A DNA stretch of 64,000 nt from Dioscorea cayenensis subsp. rotundata (GCF_009730915.1 NC_052471.1:29670185-29734184); one strand, 5' to 3'. Positions 12,272-27,000 are shown, counted from the stretch's first letter. The notes: generated by a model from the letters alone, not told the origin. Translations and numbers: made by a program.

Positions 12272-13052
12272 AAATGAGTTTTTTTCTTCTTGTAAATACT
12301 TGTAAATCACTTGTAGATACTTGAATAAAGATTGTACATTTATAACAAGAATATATATATACTGTATAAACACTATATGCATACTCCCTCCATTGTTTTC
12401 TTATATTGGATTTTTTGCAACAAACCCTAAAATTTATTAGAGTTTTAGTTGTAGAAATGTCTATAGTAGGTATTGGATTATTATTCAATAGCTACGATTT
12501 ATTCAAAAATAGTATTAAACAATATCAAACAATATTATATAGTATTACATAGTAATTATGCACTATAAATTTGCATAGTATTTATATAAATGATAATCAT
12601 TATCATCCAATGACTTCAAATAAATATTTCTAGTTTTAAGTCATTTACCTATATACGCAAATGATTTAAACTCACTATATATATATGTTTTAAATTTTTT
12701 GAGTGATACATTTTCATAAGTGATATATTTATACATATTTTCTCAACAAGATTGAGGTTTTGATAGTTTCTCCAAATTTATAAAAAATAGTTAGATTCAA
12801 GGGTTTGCCCCGGTTAAAGATTAAAATATATATATACTTTGTCACCTTTATTTTCTCAAGTTTTTAAAGTATTATTTTTCTAAATGAATTTTGAGGATGT
12901 GGGCTTGTCTTATATATATATATATATATCTTAATTAATCATAAGAAACCTCAACTTTGTGATCTTCTTATTTATTATATATATATATATATATATATAG
13001 TGTGTAGTGTTAATGTGTTTTTATCAAATCAGCTAACAGTACATTAATAGAG
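12272..13052. other. Intergenic region with truncated Stowaway-like end and TA repeats
   Basis: No gene seen. 12384-12410 begins CTCCCTCCATTGTTTTCTTA next to a TA, closely matching the terminal repeat of Stowaway MITEs; no opposite terminus (GGAGGGAG) was found nearby, so it would be a truncated copy. TA runs lie at 12909-12930 and 12976-13000. The last five bases (13048-13052, TAGAG) are the left target duplication of the solo LTR. Confidence 0.5.
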
Positions 13053-15544
13053 TGTCACGCCCCGAACCCAGTTCTATGGACCTGGGACGTCGACAAACGG
13101 CCGTACACCTATAAGGCCGAAACCATGTAGGCATACAAGGCCTCAAAACCTGATCCAAAACAGAACAAAGAATCAAACTCAGTGGATTGCAAAACCAATA
13201 TAAACTTATACAAATAAAACATAGCCACACAAAAAAAGGGGACTTAATATATGCTAATACTCGACGATTGCCTAACGATCCCCGCTAAGCTATCCGCCAC
13301 TCAACTCTACTCTTGATCTGAAAAGATATTAAACAATAAATTATGAGCTTGACAACCCAGTAAGCACCCACTTAAAAAAATTATAGGGATCATTTGAAAA
13401 AATAAAAAATTATCAAAATCAAAATCAGAAATCAAATTTATTTCAAATAAACATAGATGTCAAAACCAAGCTCGGTGACCCGAGCCAGATTTATCAAAGG
13501 CCGTTATTCTTCACCGACGGAAAGCGGTGGGAAACTATAGTTTCTATATCGGAGCACATGTCGACACGGTCGATGTTTAACCCCCGATGGATGTGGGTTA
13601 TTGCAAAGTTAGTTTGGGGACTACGAGTATTTTGTCAAAATATTTAATGTTCACAAAAACAATAAACTATCAAAAATTCATACTCGGGCAAAAATGCAAG
13701 TAATTTGCAAATCACATGGTCCCATTTTTTTATCATATCAAAAATAATCCAGCTTAATTGAATCCAAACATGAATAGATAATAAAAACACAATAGTAATT
13801 AATCGGAAAAGTAAATAAATATCCGAATTCAAAAAAATTAAGTAATCCAAATGTAAATAAAAATATTTAAACCTTTCAATTAATTCTAATCCAAAAATAA
13901 AATATCATTAATCGGAACTTTAAAAATAATTTAAAAATAATTCCAATAATAATAATAAATAAATAATTCAAAAATATAAATAAATACATAAAAATCATTA
14001 TTTTTTTCTCAAAATTTTCGGATGTTCGTAAAAACTAGAGTATATACATATAATATGATTTATATGTAGGATACTTACCGATTAACAACCCTGATTTTTT
14101 GAATTCTTACACAAATTGAGTATTTCTCGTGAAGTCCTAATTTGAGAATAACCCTATCGAATTACAAGTAAACAAATTCTAAAAATTCACACGAATGCAA
14201 AAACAAATCAAACACTAACAAAATTACCAAGGTCAAGACCAATAACCAACTCACCTACAAAACCTTAAGATTAAAAATCAGCAGTAGCTTTTGCAAATTC
14301 TAACCCAAATCAAAAAAATTTTCAAACTTATGAGAAAACCTCGGCATCTTCATCTAAAAACATATCCAAACCTCACAATGATTTGAGACCTACATAATTT
14401 AAGCCACCAAGATTAAAAAAATCATACTTATGTAAACCAACAGTTTCAGACATGCCTATTGCAATAAAAAATATCTCACAACATATAACTTCAAAAGTAA
14501 TACAATCTTCCTGACAATAAGATAACTCAGAAATGAACAACTTTCCTATTTTTTACCTTATCCAATTCAATCTTCATGATTATAAAAAATGGCCATAATT
14601 CTTTAGGCTATGCACAGAAATATCATCTGAGACACTTATACCAATAGGGCTATATCTCACAAACTACAGATGCACAAAATCTGAAAGTTTTTAGGTAATT
14701 AGGTAACATCAAAATATATAACTTTGTTATATTACTCTTCTCCAAATTCCATTTACAAGACCATCAAATTGTCTAAGTAATCATAATGTTCTCTGCAGGA
14801 ATAGTATTGAGCACACCTATAGAAATCTGCTCATATCTCACAATTTACATGGCTAAAAATACTGAAATTTTGCAGAGTCAAATATAACATCGTCCTATAT
14901 AACTTTCTTATATAAATTTTAATCTAAAATAGAACTTACAATTACGAAAAATAATCAAAAACTGTTCAAGGGCTGAACAAAAATCCTCGTCCATGCACTT
15001 CGCAAAAAAATTTTATAATTTGCGGGATACTACTCCAAAAAAATTCGAAATTTCGTAGTAAGCTAAAACAAGATCTCAATCTACAATTTTTTTCTATTCC
15101 GATCTCTTCCAAATTCCATCTCTAGATCTTCGAAATAAATTAGAGATCTCTCATCGTGCTAATGGAGACTTTCTCGAATTTTATCCTCAAACTAAAATCA
15201 AATCAATTCTCACCAAACCCTAACCCTAACTAGTAACATGTCACAAACAAGCATAAGAAAGAGCAATAACAAAAACTCAGAACCTTGTGAAATGAAATCC
15301 GTGACAATGAGACCCTCCTCCCGTCCTCGTCGCCGACACCACCCGCAAAAAGGAAGAGAAAGAGACGAGGCAAGTCTCTCTCTCTTTTCCCCTATGATCT
15401 AAAACCGAAAAAAACTGAAGAGACGGCTAGGGTTTTGAAACTAAACAAAAACAAAATCAATGGCTAAGATTGAAAGTAAAACCAACGGCTAGGATTAAGA
15501 GATAAAAGCAATGGCTAGGATTTGATTAAGGGGTGGGGCTCACA
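13053..15544. mobile_element. Solo LTR (about 2.5 kb) with perfect 5-bp target duplication
   Basis: The element starts TGTCACGCCCC and ends GGGGCTCACA, so it has TG..CA termini that are imperfect inverted repeats of each other. It is flanked by TAGAG on both sides (13048-13052 and 15545-15549), a 5-bp duplication typical of LTR retrotransposons. No gag or pol reading frame exists inside, which fits a solo LTR left by unequal recombination; a non-autonomous element is the alternative. Inside, 14626-14780 and 14800-14950 are two diverged tandem copies of about 170 bases (shared TATATCTCACAA and ATATAACTT blocks). A GC-rich stretch at 15296-15440 ends near a CTAGGGTTTTGAAA block and looks like a 5' leader on the minus strand. 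TGTCACGCCCC/TGTAACACCC-type ends are common in plant Ty3/gypsy LTRs. Confidence 0.8.
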
Positions 15545-15549
15545 TAGAG

Positions 15550-16279
15550 TTAATTAAAAAAACTAAAAGTAGATATATTAGTGTAATCAAAAGGCTAAAT
15601 GTATAATTTTTAAACTCAAAAACTAAGATGTTTTTTGAGATATTACTGAAGGTGAAAATTGCAATTTCATCTTCTAAAACCAAAAATTAAATACCATTTT
15701 TTAAAAAAATTTTTAATCTATTAAGTTTTTAGGAGTTACTAGCTCTAAAACAATAAGTGGAAAAGCATTATGAGCTCTATAAACGGTTGATCGTTTTTAG
15801 CAAAATTTTTTATATAAATAAAAATTTAAACTTAAAATCATTTGGTTAAGCGAACTGCACTCCTGCTACTAATTTTAATTGATAAATTTCAATGGGACAT
15901 AATATTGGGAAGGAAGGAAAGATATGATTATAATAAGATTTATTAAGTTAAAGAAAGATGAGCAAAATAAGGCATCAAAAGGTATGAACAGTGACAAAGT
16001 AGAAGAAATCATAAAACAGTGATCATGCTAGAAATGTGGGCATGATGAACCTGAATCCATTCTTTTTAATATTTATCATTACAGTGAATGGTTGTGATTC
16101 AACATGAATGCCGCTTTACCACCTCAACTCTTGTGAGATGGACAAATGTGTTTTGTTTGCTTTAAGAATTTACTTGTTTTTTTTTATATATTTATTTATT
16201 TTGATCTCTTGTAAACTTGTTCAACTCCTTTTATGTAATTTTAAAAAAAAAATATGAAATTGTAAGTAATAGAGTAATA

Positions 16280-16317
<38 letters not shown>

Positions 16318-18211
16318 CTCACCATCTCTCTAATAAGAGAATTCATATTTTCATTCTTTTCTCAAGTTAAAAAATCGAGTGTTTGAATTTTTATTTATCC
16401 ATACATATGACATGTAATTGATCTTTCATCGAGTATGTTCTATAGTTTTCTATTTAAAATTATTATTGATTTCTTAATTTAATTGTTTGACTTTGACTAC
16501 TCGTAACAATTTTTTTACTAAACCAATATTTTTATAAAACAATTTTTTTAAAATTTTTTTACAATTTTTGGCTTGTGAATAAACCAACAAAATAATTTCT
16601 TTCATTGTTTTTTTTTTAAACCAATTTTAACATGTGACTTGTCAATGGGGCGAGTATTTATGTGGTGTCTAACCGCAAACTCTAACACACATGTTTTCAC
16701 CCTACATAGATTAAGATTCAAACCTGTTTTCTCAGCTAGACACAAATATCTTACACAAAAGACTTTGATACCAATAAATCAAACAGTCATTAACTCTTTC
16801 ATTATTTTTTTTTTCATGCGTAAATGTTTTGTATGCGTATATTTTGGATTGTTAAAATATATTTGGAGTTAGTCTATGTTTAGTAGTAGTTTTAGTGGTT
16901 ATTCAGTTGATTGTTAAAAAAAAGTTATTTTTAGTGCAAGAGAATTGTTGTCACGGTGGTACTTCTTTCTTTGTTTTTGGGCCTCTCTCCTTAGTGTTTT
17001 TCAAAATTTAAGATTTAAATCAGAAATAAATATGTGCGTATATATATATATATGCGTGTGTGTATATTGTGGATTATTGAAGTATGTTTGAGATGCTATT
17101 TTCAGTGCAAGAGGGTTGTTGCAGTTATTGTTGGACCTCTTATTTTATTTGTTCTTGGATCTCATTCCTTCCTTGATAAAGAGGATCATTGTAGTTACTG
17201 TTATATCTTCCCTTATTCTTTGTTCTTGGATCTATTTTCTTTGTAGTATTTAAAATTTGGGATTTAAACCAGAAAGAAATGTGTGTGTATAAATATGTTT
17301 GATATTAATTTATGTGTTTTTTTGGATAAAAAAAGAGTATTCTTGTCATTATCATAATTGTTTATTTTTTAATAATTGTCAGAAATATATATATATATAT
17401 ATATATAGTCAGGGGTGTTTATACGGAGCATAAATTTAATCTCTAATCTTTGTATGTGCTTATCCGATAACACAAAGTTTAGGTTGTAATCATACATCTA
17501 TAATTAAAAATCTATAACTACTATCGCATTGATTGGAATTTGAACTCCATATTCTTAAATTCTCACATTAATACTTTGTACAGTATTGTCCCAATTTTTA
17601 TTTTTTTATTGTTCAGTGTCAATGTATAACCACTATTGCATCCGGTGGAATGGGGACCATATATTTGTTATTATTTGGATTGTTAAGTATGTAGAATATT
17701 TTAATATATATTGTGGAGAGTTCACGAGAGAATATATGCTTAGTAGCATTGAAGGTGTAACTTATTATTTAAATTTTTTCTCTTGTTGGATAATCACAAT
17801 ATAGTTTCCGTATTTTCTTTATTTTTTTATTTTTCTCGTCATTTTATGTTTCATAATTTTTCAACTTTAATTTTATCTCTAACTTCAAACTCAAAATTAT
17901 GCTAATACAAAATTTGAAATCTATACAACTCCAATTACACTTAATTTCAAACCACTATTATCTCAATCACATATGTAATTACATTACGGACAAACCACAT
18001 CATGTATATACCATAAATTCTCAATTATATTTTGAAAGAATGTCAAACCTTCAACCTTTTGCATTGAAGTTAATCACATGATTTTTATACAATAATTTCA
18101 ATATTTGATACTAAGAAAAACTTCTTGTTTAGAGCTGTTCATTTTGACACAATACAAATGTGGGTGTATATATATAAATTGAAAAATGCTATTTGTCCAT
18201 TAAAAAAATTA

Positions 18212-18248
<37 letters not shown>

Positions 18249-21200
18249 TATTGTTTCCGCTTAGTTCAATTTTTGGACGGACCATGATTATTTCATGATT
18301 ATTTCTTAACATGAATGTATATATGTTCCATTCGCACTGTAATCCTTTTTATTAGTTGTTGTTTATCATCTAACAAAAGTTAGAATTTTGTTGCCATTTT
18401 CAACTTTCTATATATATATTTAGCTTGGTTATAAATCACTTATTTATTGCTTAAAGGTTTAATAATAATGTTATTAGTTGAAAGCACATTTTCAATGCTT
18501 AAAGTTTTTGCTTTTATTTTCGTCATTTGTTGATAATTATATCTGTCAAAAGTTTTAATATGGATTCACAATAAAGTCATATCTGTGGAAGAAAAAAGAA
18601 ACAAAACTTTTTTTTTTTTAATTCTTTCATTTATATATTAAGAGACATGGAAATAAAATCCTAGGCTTTCATCTTTTTATTTTTTATTTTTTGAAAAAAG
18701 TTATTATAATTTGAAAATTAATGAACTTAATTAAGATAATTAAGTGTTTAAAATAAGTTTGCCTTAAAATTTTTTGTTTTCGTTTTCACTTTCATTTTTT
18801 AGCCAAGCATTAATTATATCTCTATTTTATTACTAATAATAATGTGGTTTATTTTATTTTATTTTTTAATGCGAAGTAAATAAGTACTTACTAGTTTTTT
18901 TTCCCAAATGAATCACATCCAAAGAATCAATACAAATAAAGTAAAAAAAAGATGGGACACCAAATCTTTTTAGTTGAGTCATCATTAAGCATGCTTGTGA
19001 ATAAAGAGTACTAAAAAATCTATATTAATTAAATTATTATTCAAACATGATGCTTTATGAGATCTCCATTAACCATTAATGCAAATCTCTCATCATCTAA
19101 TCACATCAACTTAAAGTGGTGTTTCAACCACTAGTTACAAGCTTTACATATTGGGGGACAAAAAATTTTGACATTTAATTGAAACCACTCTGAATATGTT
19201 TCAAATTCCATTCATTTGTTCTTTTTCTTTTCTTTTGAAGTTGTTGTCACACTTGATGTGATGATTTCAAAGAATAATCAAAGATGCTTCAATTTCAACT
19301 TCAACTCAAGGTGTTCACTTTGGCTTAAAGTTGTGGGTAATTAGATGAAGTGGATTGATTTCCCTTGCTTTAGATATTAATTTGAATTAAAATGAGATAA
19401 ATAATATTTGCCTCACTTCACTTCAGCATTTTCTTGATATTTGATTAAACCTATTTCAAGATTTTTTTTATTAGCTGTTAATTTGCATTAAAGTGAGGAA
19501 ATAATATTTCTCTCAACATTTTCTTTGATATTTAATTAAATTCATTTCAAACTTTTATTTGATGTTAATTTGCATTAAAATGGGAGAAATAACATTTTCC
19601 CTGTTATGTATTTTCTTTGATAGTTAACTAAATTTATTTTAAGATTTTTATTGAAGTGAGAGAATTGAAATTTTATGTAAATTTACTTTCTTCCATTTTT
19701 TTCTACTTTAATATTGTTTACACTTTGCACAAAATAAATAATATAATTAATAAACATAATATTAACTTTTAATCATTTTATGAAAGTACTACTTCTCTTT
19801 GCTTCTTACTTTTCGATATATTCAAATTTATTTACATGTAGGAATACATTTTGGATTTGTCAATATGTTATGGTCGAAATCCCCCTAATGATGACCTAGT
19901 TGAATTGGAAGAAGTCATAGGTATTATTGCGAGTCAATCAATTGAAAAACTGGGGGACTCAATTAATATTAAAAACTCTTCATACTAGTGGTGTATTTAC
20001 GGGTGGTATATTGCCTAACATGTACGAGCTCAATCTTTTCAGTGGAAAAATCAAATTCAATAAGGATTCATGACTCATTGCACACGATCATATAACTTCC
20101 CAAGTTAATGGCTAATGTAAGTTGAAATACATGTATGATGTCATGATAAACATTCTAGGAAATGTAATAGTTGATTAATAATAGATAAAGCATGACTCAT
20201 TAGAATGAGAGAGTTGTGGCTTTGTTTGGTATAAAGATGAGAGACTATCATTACTTTGTATTAAAAAAATAAAAAAGATAAAATTTAGTTGAAAACAACA
20301 ATGATAGCAACTTAAACAGTAATTTATTAGTGAACTCTCATTAAATAATAGTTGTAAGTTTTGTAAAGAATACGAAAAAATAAAAAACTTGCAACTTGCT
20401 TATAATTCTATAATTCAATAACAGAGGGTAACACATCAAAATATCTGAATAAAACCTTAAGTTAAATGAATGTCATGGTGGTAATGACTCAACACTTGAA
20501 CTTTTTAGAGTAGTGGTCACTAGTGAAAGAGCATCAAGATTATTTAATAATATTTAAACTTTAGCTAAATAATAAGGTTTTTTAATAGGGTTAACAAAAT
20601 TTACTATAAACAGCAACTTTCTTATGATTTATATAAGAGCAAAAAGAATAATAAAAAAAGAGTGGATAAATAATATTTTTTGTCTCATTAGAGAAAATTG
20701 TTTAATTTAAATTTGGATCTCAATTTTCTATTAGTAGAAAATTCCTATTAATAGAAAATTATAATTAGATTGAAGTTAATTTCGTTGAGTTTGATCATTA
20801 ATATTTGAATATTGCTCAATAAATCTTATGTACCTCCAGATATGATGATGTTCAAAATCCATTCCGAGAACGAGAACAAAGTGTAGTAAGAATGAGATCA
20901 CTATATAATGCTTTCTTCGTCATATTCTTTTCTTTTAATGGCTAATTAATTGAGCATGATCTTCTTAATGTTTTAAAATTTTTAAAGAATGGACGAAAAA
21001 ACTAGTATTTTTTATTTATATTAATTAAAATTTATTGAATTTCAATATTTGAGACCAAATGATGTCCCAAATCTTAGGTACAAGATCCGACAATAAAAGA
21101 ATACAGATAATATTCATAAGAGCACTAAATCATGACCACAATGTGTTCTTTGCCCATAATCTTATTATTCAACAATTAATCAATAGAGCATGACATAACT

Positions 21201-21826
21201 TTATGTGAGGAGGTTTCCAAAGTTGATTGAAAAAGATTTGGTGGTTTATATGTATATTAAGAGATAAATCCATTACATATCCTATTAATTAAAGATATAA
21301 TAAACTACTAAAAATTTTATTCCACTATGATTTTTTTTAATTACAAAATATTAGGAAAATAAAATACAAAATAAAAATACATTAAAAGAAAAAATGTATG
21401 AAAGTGCATTCTCTATCTTTCTTGGTTGTGATCATCTTATAACACTAACCCACTATAAAATTATTTAATATAAATATAAATATAAACAAACCCTAGCTCT
21501 ACAAGAAAGAGACCAAGATATATAAAAATATGTAACATACTTTAACCTTAAGGATCCAAACAAACACAAATGAATCATGAATGAGACAAAATGTTAGCTT
21601 AAAAGGACTTATTTCATTGAAACATGTGGCTATGTAACTTTAAGCAGCCTTTGTATGTCATTTGGTCTAATTAAGGCTGTCATTTTTTATACTATTATCA
21701 TTATGTTTAATTAATTGATTAATAATTTCTTGCTCCTAATTAGACAATGCCAAGTTTGTGGTGCTTAATCAATGACACTATTTCTTCTTTTAATTTTTAT
21801 TTAAGTGCTATGTTGGTTCATTTCCA

Positions 21827-21858
<32 letters not shown>

Positions 21859-24004
21859 TGCATTGCATTACAATACTCGTAATTTTCAAATTTTTTAAGT
21901 GCTTTTGTGATTCATGTCCATTAAAAATCTCTTTATATATATTAAAAATAAACTGTTTATTCATTGAAATCTTATTTAACCCAAATCTTTTTCATAATAT
22001 TTTTTTGAATTACTTAATACATTTATATATAGATTACGGGACTAGTATTTTTTTTTCTTTCTATATTACTATTTTTTTAATGAGCTTATTATTGATACAT
22101 TTTATTAAATAAAATAATAATACAAAAGATTTTATTATAATTTATTTAGAACAAATTAAGTTTTGCTAATATGTTTTTATAAACTGCTAAACTTATTTAT
22201 TTAATGAAAGTGGTTTATACTTAATTTTAAATAATTACAACAATAATCATGCAAGACAAGTACTAATTATCAAAAAGTCCAAGATACTAAATATGTGGTC
22301 TTGTTGATCTTAGTGGTTTTTATTGTACAAATGCACTTGTTTTATAATAAAAATACGCTAAGTTCAATGGCACTTGCCACCTTTGCAATTAAAAAAATAA
22401 AAAAATTTTTTAAATTTTTTTTAATTATATTTGTTTAATTTTTTTAAAAAATAATTATAGAAATGAAATTGTTATAAGCTATTAGTTAGCATATTTTTAC
22501 ACAAATTTTCAAATAAGCAAACAATATAACATATCCCAGTTATCAATAATGATAATGATCACAAGCTTCGATGAAAAAAAAAACATAGATTAGAAGTAAT
22601 GCCGTGATTTCTTTAGATACATTGATTTTAATTTCACTGTTATTTTTTATTTAAGTTGTTATGACTTGGTGCATGCGTCCGGGCTTTTGCTATTAATTAT
22701 GTAATTGATATTAAATGGATGGATGTCATACTCTCTAAAAAGCTAACAATAACAATTTGGAATATTTAAAGAATATTCTTATTTGAAAAAAAAAACAAAT
22801 TTCACCTATAAATATTAAATGTACAAAATTATTGGACAATTGCCAATGTTTGTGGCTTAGCTTTTTTTGTAAATGCCTTGGTTGGAAAATAATCTATATA
22901 TATATATATTGAGAGAGAGAGAGAATGAAGATTTTATAATTATGCGGTTCATATTACTTGATTTTGTATCGTTTTCTTTTCATTTATTTTAGATCGAAGG
23001 TATCTGATTTGGAGTAATATAAAAGTCAAAAGATTGTGTTGTCAAATGGTGTCATAATTTAAAAATAAAAAATAAAAAATAAATATTAATCATAAATTTA
23101 TATGTCATAAAAAATAAATAATAATTTTTATAGCTTTTGTTTTTATTTATTTATTTTGGTGATGGAGTACATAAACTATTAAACATCCACATCAGTGACA
23201 GAAGTCAAACCTAGCTTAAAGTTAAAATTATATATAATCACATGTTACAATATTAAATCAATTATTATTAAGACTTCACTTAATTTAAAAATAAAAATAA
23301 AAATCAATAAATTCAACAAAATGGTGTTATTTTGCAAAATCATCCACGCTTTCTTAAATTTTATAAATTCTTCCTTATAAAATGTTTTTAACACCCTACT
23401 ATATATATATATATATATTTAAAGCTCGAGTTTTAAGAAAATTCCACGGTAGTTGTTAGATTTGTATCTAACCAACTACTATTCATTCATGTGCAGTATT
23501 TAACCATATCTAACAAGTACAAAACATAATAACAAAGAATAACAGACCAATTTTAAAACGTTTATAGTTTTCAAAAAATTAATGATGTGCTTTAAAAATT
23601 TTATACCTACAGGGCTATAACATGTTATTAGAAAAAATCTTACTTATCAACAATCAAGTGGTCTCAATCATTACTGATGGTACATTTTTGAAGTGCGAGT
23701 AGTAATTATATTTAGGTAGTTTTAATACTCATGTGTGAACGAGCCGAGCCCTGCTCTCACTTGATCCGCTAGACTCGTACACTACCCTATTTTTTTAGCT
23801 GGCCTAACAATTTCATCTTGAAAGAAATATAAATAAAAAAATAAAAAAACCTAATTAAACATTTAAATTTTAATTATGATAAAAATTAAATGATAATAAT
23901 AATAAATTCACAAAAATTTACATTTTACTTTATATATAAATAAATATAACATAGTAATGACGTCACGATGGTCATCATCTTACCCCACGTGTCTCAATCC
24001 ATCA
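15550..24004. other. Long gene-poor AT-rich region with degenerate tandem repeats
   Basis: No gene seen in about 8.5 kb. 16828-17300 holds two diverged copies of a roughly 220-base unit (each with AGTGCAAGAG and a GATTTAAA(T/C)CAGAAA tail). 16700-16790 and 17500-17590, read on the minus strand, share a tRNA-promoter-like core (GGTTTGAATC or AGTTCAAATTC) and may be SINE relics. 19370-19650 contains three degenerate copies of a roughly 100-base unit (TTAATTTGCATTAAARTGRG). TA runs occur at 16279-16311, 17387-17406, 18217-18243, 21832-21859 and 23399-23419. Open frames of 60-93 codons are of low complexity or compositional. Confidence 0.6.
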
Positions 24005-24013
24005 CTATATATA
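24005..24013 (+). promoter_or_regulatory. Probable TATA box of the PHO1-type gene
   Basis: CTATATATA, 86 bases before the start codon at 24099. It is followed by a pyrimidine-rich leader (CCACCTCC repeats), as is usual for plant core promoters. I saw no P1BS site (GNATATNC) between 23400 and the ATG, so phosphate-starvation control is not supported by this stretch. Confidence 0.6.
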
Positions 24014-24098
24014 CCCACCCTCCCACCACCTCCACCTCCATCTCCACCTCCATTCCCGACGGCCTCTTCTCTAACCCTTGTGTCATTGTTCGCCGGAG

Positions 24099-27000
24099 AT
24101 GGTGAAGTTCTCCAGGGAACTAGAGGCGCAGTTGATCCCGGAGTGGAAGGAGGCGTTCGTCAACTATCGCCAGCTAAAAAAGCACGTCAAAAAGGTCAAG
24201 CTCTCCGCCGCCCGATCCACCGCCGATCCCTCATCTGACGGTCTCCGTTGTTTGGGTTTCTCCCTTCTAAATCCCCTCCACTTCCTCGCCACACACTTTG
24301 CCCCCTCCGATCATCTCTCCTCTCAGGTTCCTCTACCTTCAATCCCTAATCACTAATTTTTCACTAATTTTTACCTTCTCAATTTTTCGATCCAAATCGT
24401 TTCTCATTTTCATCTAAAATTGAGTTTTTCCCGTTAACTTTAACGGCGGCGATGCAGTTCGCCGTCAGTAACCGTTATCTTCTCCGTCGGGTTTCCCGCG
24501 CTTTCTGTTTTCTCAACCGTTGAGAAGCTTATTTGTGCGTAATATTTTTGAATTTCGAAAATTCCCGCCCTTTTTATTTGTTTAAATGGTCTTCGTATCA
24601 TTGATCACAACCGTTCAAAAATGCTTCTTGCTCGATCGGACGGCTGAAATCTCTTATCTGATTTGCAGGATGATGAGGAAACCTTCGCCGATACGGAACT
24701 CGTCCAATCCAACGAACATGAGGTAATAAAAAAAATAATAATAAATAAATAAAAGGAATTTAGTATATAATTTTTTTTTGTTATGGAATGAATTTTGGAA
24801 AAGGTGAGGGAGTTTTTCGAAAAATTGGAAGAAGAGTTGGAGAAAGTGAACAATTTCTATGCGGGCAAAGAAGCGGAGTTCTGCGAGCGAGGTGAGATGC
24901 TGAACAAGCAGCTCCAGATCCTTCTCGGCCTCAAGGAGATCATCGACGACCGATCTTCTCACCGCCGGCGATCTTCCGTCTCCGGTGAGACTCAATCCGT
25001 AACCCATACCGATGTTGATTTCTGTTTGATTTCATGGTTAATTTGATAGCTTTTTCAGAGAATGAGGGGACGGTTGGTGATGTAACGCCGGTGGCGGAGG
25101 AGATGATCGCGGAGCTGGAGAGGAATGGAGTGAGTTTCACTGGGGCGGTGAGGTCGAAGACGAAGAAGGTTGGGAAACCGAGGGTGGCGTCGATGAGGAT
25201 TGACATTCCGGCGACGACGCCGAGCCGGACAATATCGGCGGTGACGTCGGTGATCTGGGAGGATCTGATCAATGGGCAAAGGAAGGAAGGGGCCGGAGGG
25301 GATGATCATGTGAGCCGGAAGAAGATCCAGTGCGCGGAGAAGATGATCAGAGGAGCGTTTGTGGAGCTGTACAAGGGTTTAGGGCTTCTCAAAACATTCA
25401 GGTTAGGGTTTTCAAATGTAATGCATGAAGAAAATTACTTTTATTGACTGTTTTGCCCTCACAATGACTTCAAATTTACTTTTTTTCTTTGGTTTTTTTT
25501 CGGCAGCTCTTTGAATCTGGTGGCTTTCAGGAAGATATTGAAAAAGTTCGACAAGGTAAATAATAATAATAATAATATCTTTGGATATTAATTAATTGTT
25601 TTGAAACAATATATAATAATAATTATTAATTAATAGTGGAAAATCTAATCCGGGAAGGAAGGAATGGGGTTCCTTTAGGGTGTAATGGAGAACCATGAAA
25701 TAAGCATCAGTGAAGGGATGGTTATAGCCATGCATGGAATAATATCTGCACAACCAGATACAGCTGTGGCACTTCTTATATATATATATAATTCAACTTA
25801 AAAGTTAAGACAATAAAAAAAATTATTTATTTTAGTGATTGATTTGTATAAATTTGTTCACTCTGATTTATCCATATATATCAACTGCCATATTAGATAG
25901 AGTGTCAAGAATTAAAGTTATTTGTATTAATAACTAAAAATAAATAATGCATAAACCTTTAAGTCTCATGCACTTAGAATAATGCTAAATGGTAGATAAT
26001 AAATTTCAGGTAAAAATAGTATTGAAAATGTAAACATAAGGAAATTAAAGTGGTAGTATCATTAGGGGATCGAGCTCTTTGTCACGGCAATAACAGGTGG
26101 GAAAGGTCCTTGAAAAGAGTGATAGTTCATATGGCTGGTGGTCATTCACATGATGCATGCATGAGACGTTGGATGTTGGGTTTAGTGTTGGAGATTGACG
26201 TAGGTGTAGTGCAGTTGATGTAATTTACAATAAAATTTTGAACACATGTAATAAAAAATTATTAAAATATAATAATTTTTTTATAATATCTTTGCCTTTT
26301 CTATTAAATTACTTATCTTAGAACAAGTGTCAAAATCCAACGATAAACTGCATCAATTATACTTATTGTACATCATCTAAATTTTTACCTTAAATTGTAC
26401 CAATTTTGAACTTGATAGGGACCTGAACCTAGAGAAACAAAGATAAGTACAAGCATAGAGAGTTATGTTTACCTATATTTCTATTTAATTTATCTGTGTT
26501 GATACAAAAAGATATGGTTTTATTTGTAATGATGTTTAATACCTGGATTTGTTTACTGAAGGTATCCAATCAACAAGCATCAGAAAAGTACTTAAATATG
26601 GTGAAAAGATCACACTTTATAAGCTCCGACAAGGTATGTCAAACATTTGAATTAATCTTATATCCTTTAAATTTTACTTTGTTCTTAGTTCCAGTATTTA
26701 TTCTTTGTTCTTTAGTAGACACGTTTGCCTCTTGCATGATGCCCAACAATGGTTCAGATTAAATGCGAACTGTTTTTCCTTTCCACGTTGGTAGATTGCA
26801 GTTATATTCCTCTTTCTCACTGTAAGCCAATATATACTTGGAATAAGGACCACATGCTAGAGGACCCACATCTGTACATGAACCAATAGCAACCATGGTT
26901 ATGTACTACTACTACTACTTTTAACCTCGTTTAAATGTATATTTGCTGCTTAATTAGTACCAAATAAGTATTAAAAATAGGAAGATGCGACTAGGCTAGT

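Noticed and set aside
12384..12410. Full Stowaway MITE
   Set aside because: Only one terminus is seen; without the opposite end and TA duplication it is noted just as a truncated trace.
16279..16311. TA runs as possible origins, attachment sites or CRISPR-like arrays
   Set aside because: Simple microsatellites of plant intergenic DNA; no spacer-repeat pattern exists anywhere in the window.
15550..24004. Several 60-93 codon open frames in the gene-poor region
   Set aside because: All are AT-biased, rich in Phe/Ile/Leu/Lys, lack motifs, splice support or neighbours, and overlap repeats.
26496..26762. 88-codon open frame over PHO1 exon 6
   Set aside because: Only 26562-26633 is a real exon; the rest is intron read-through.
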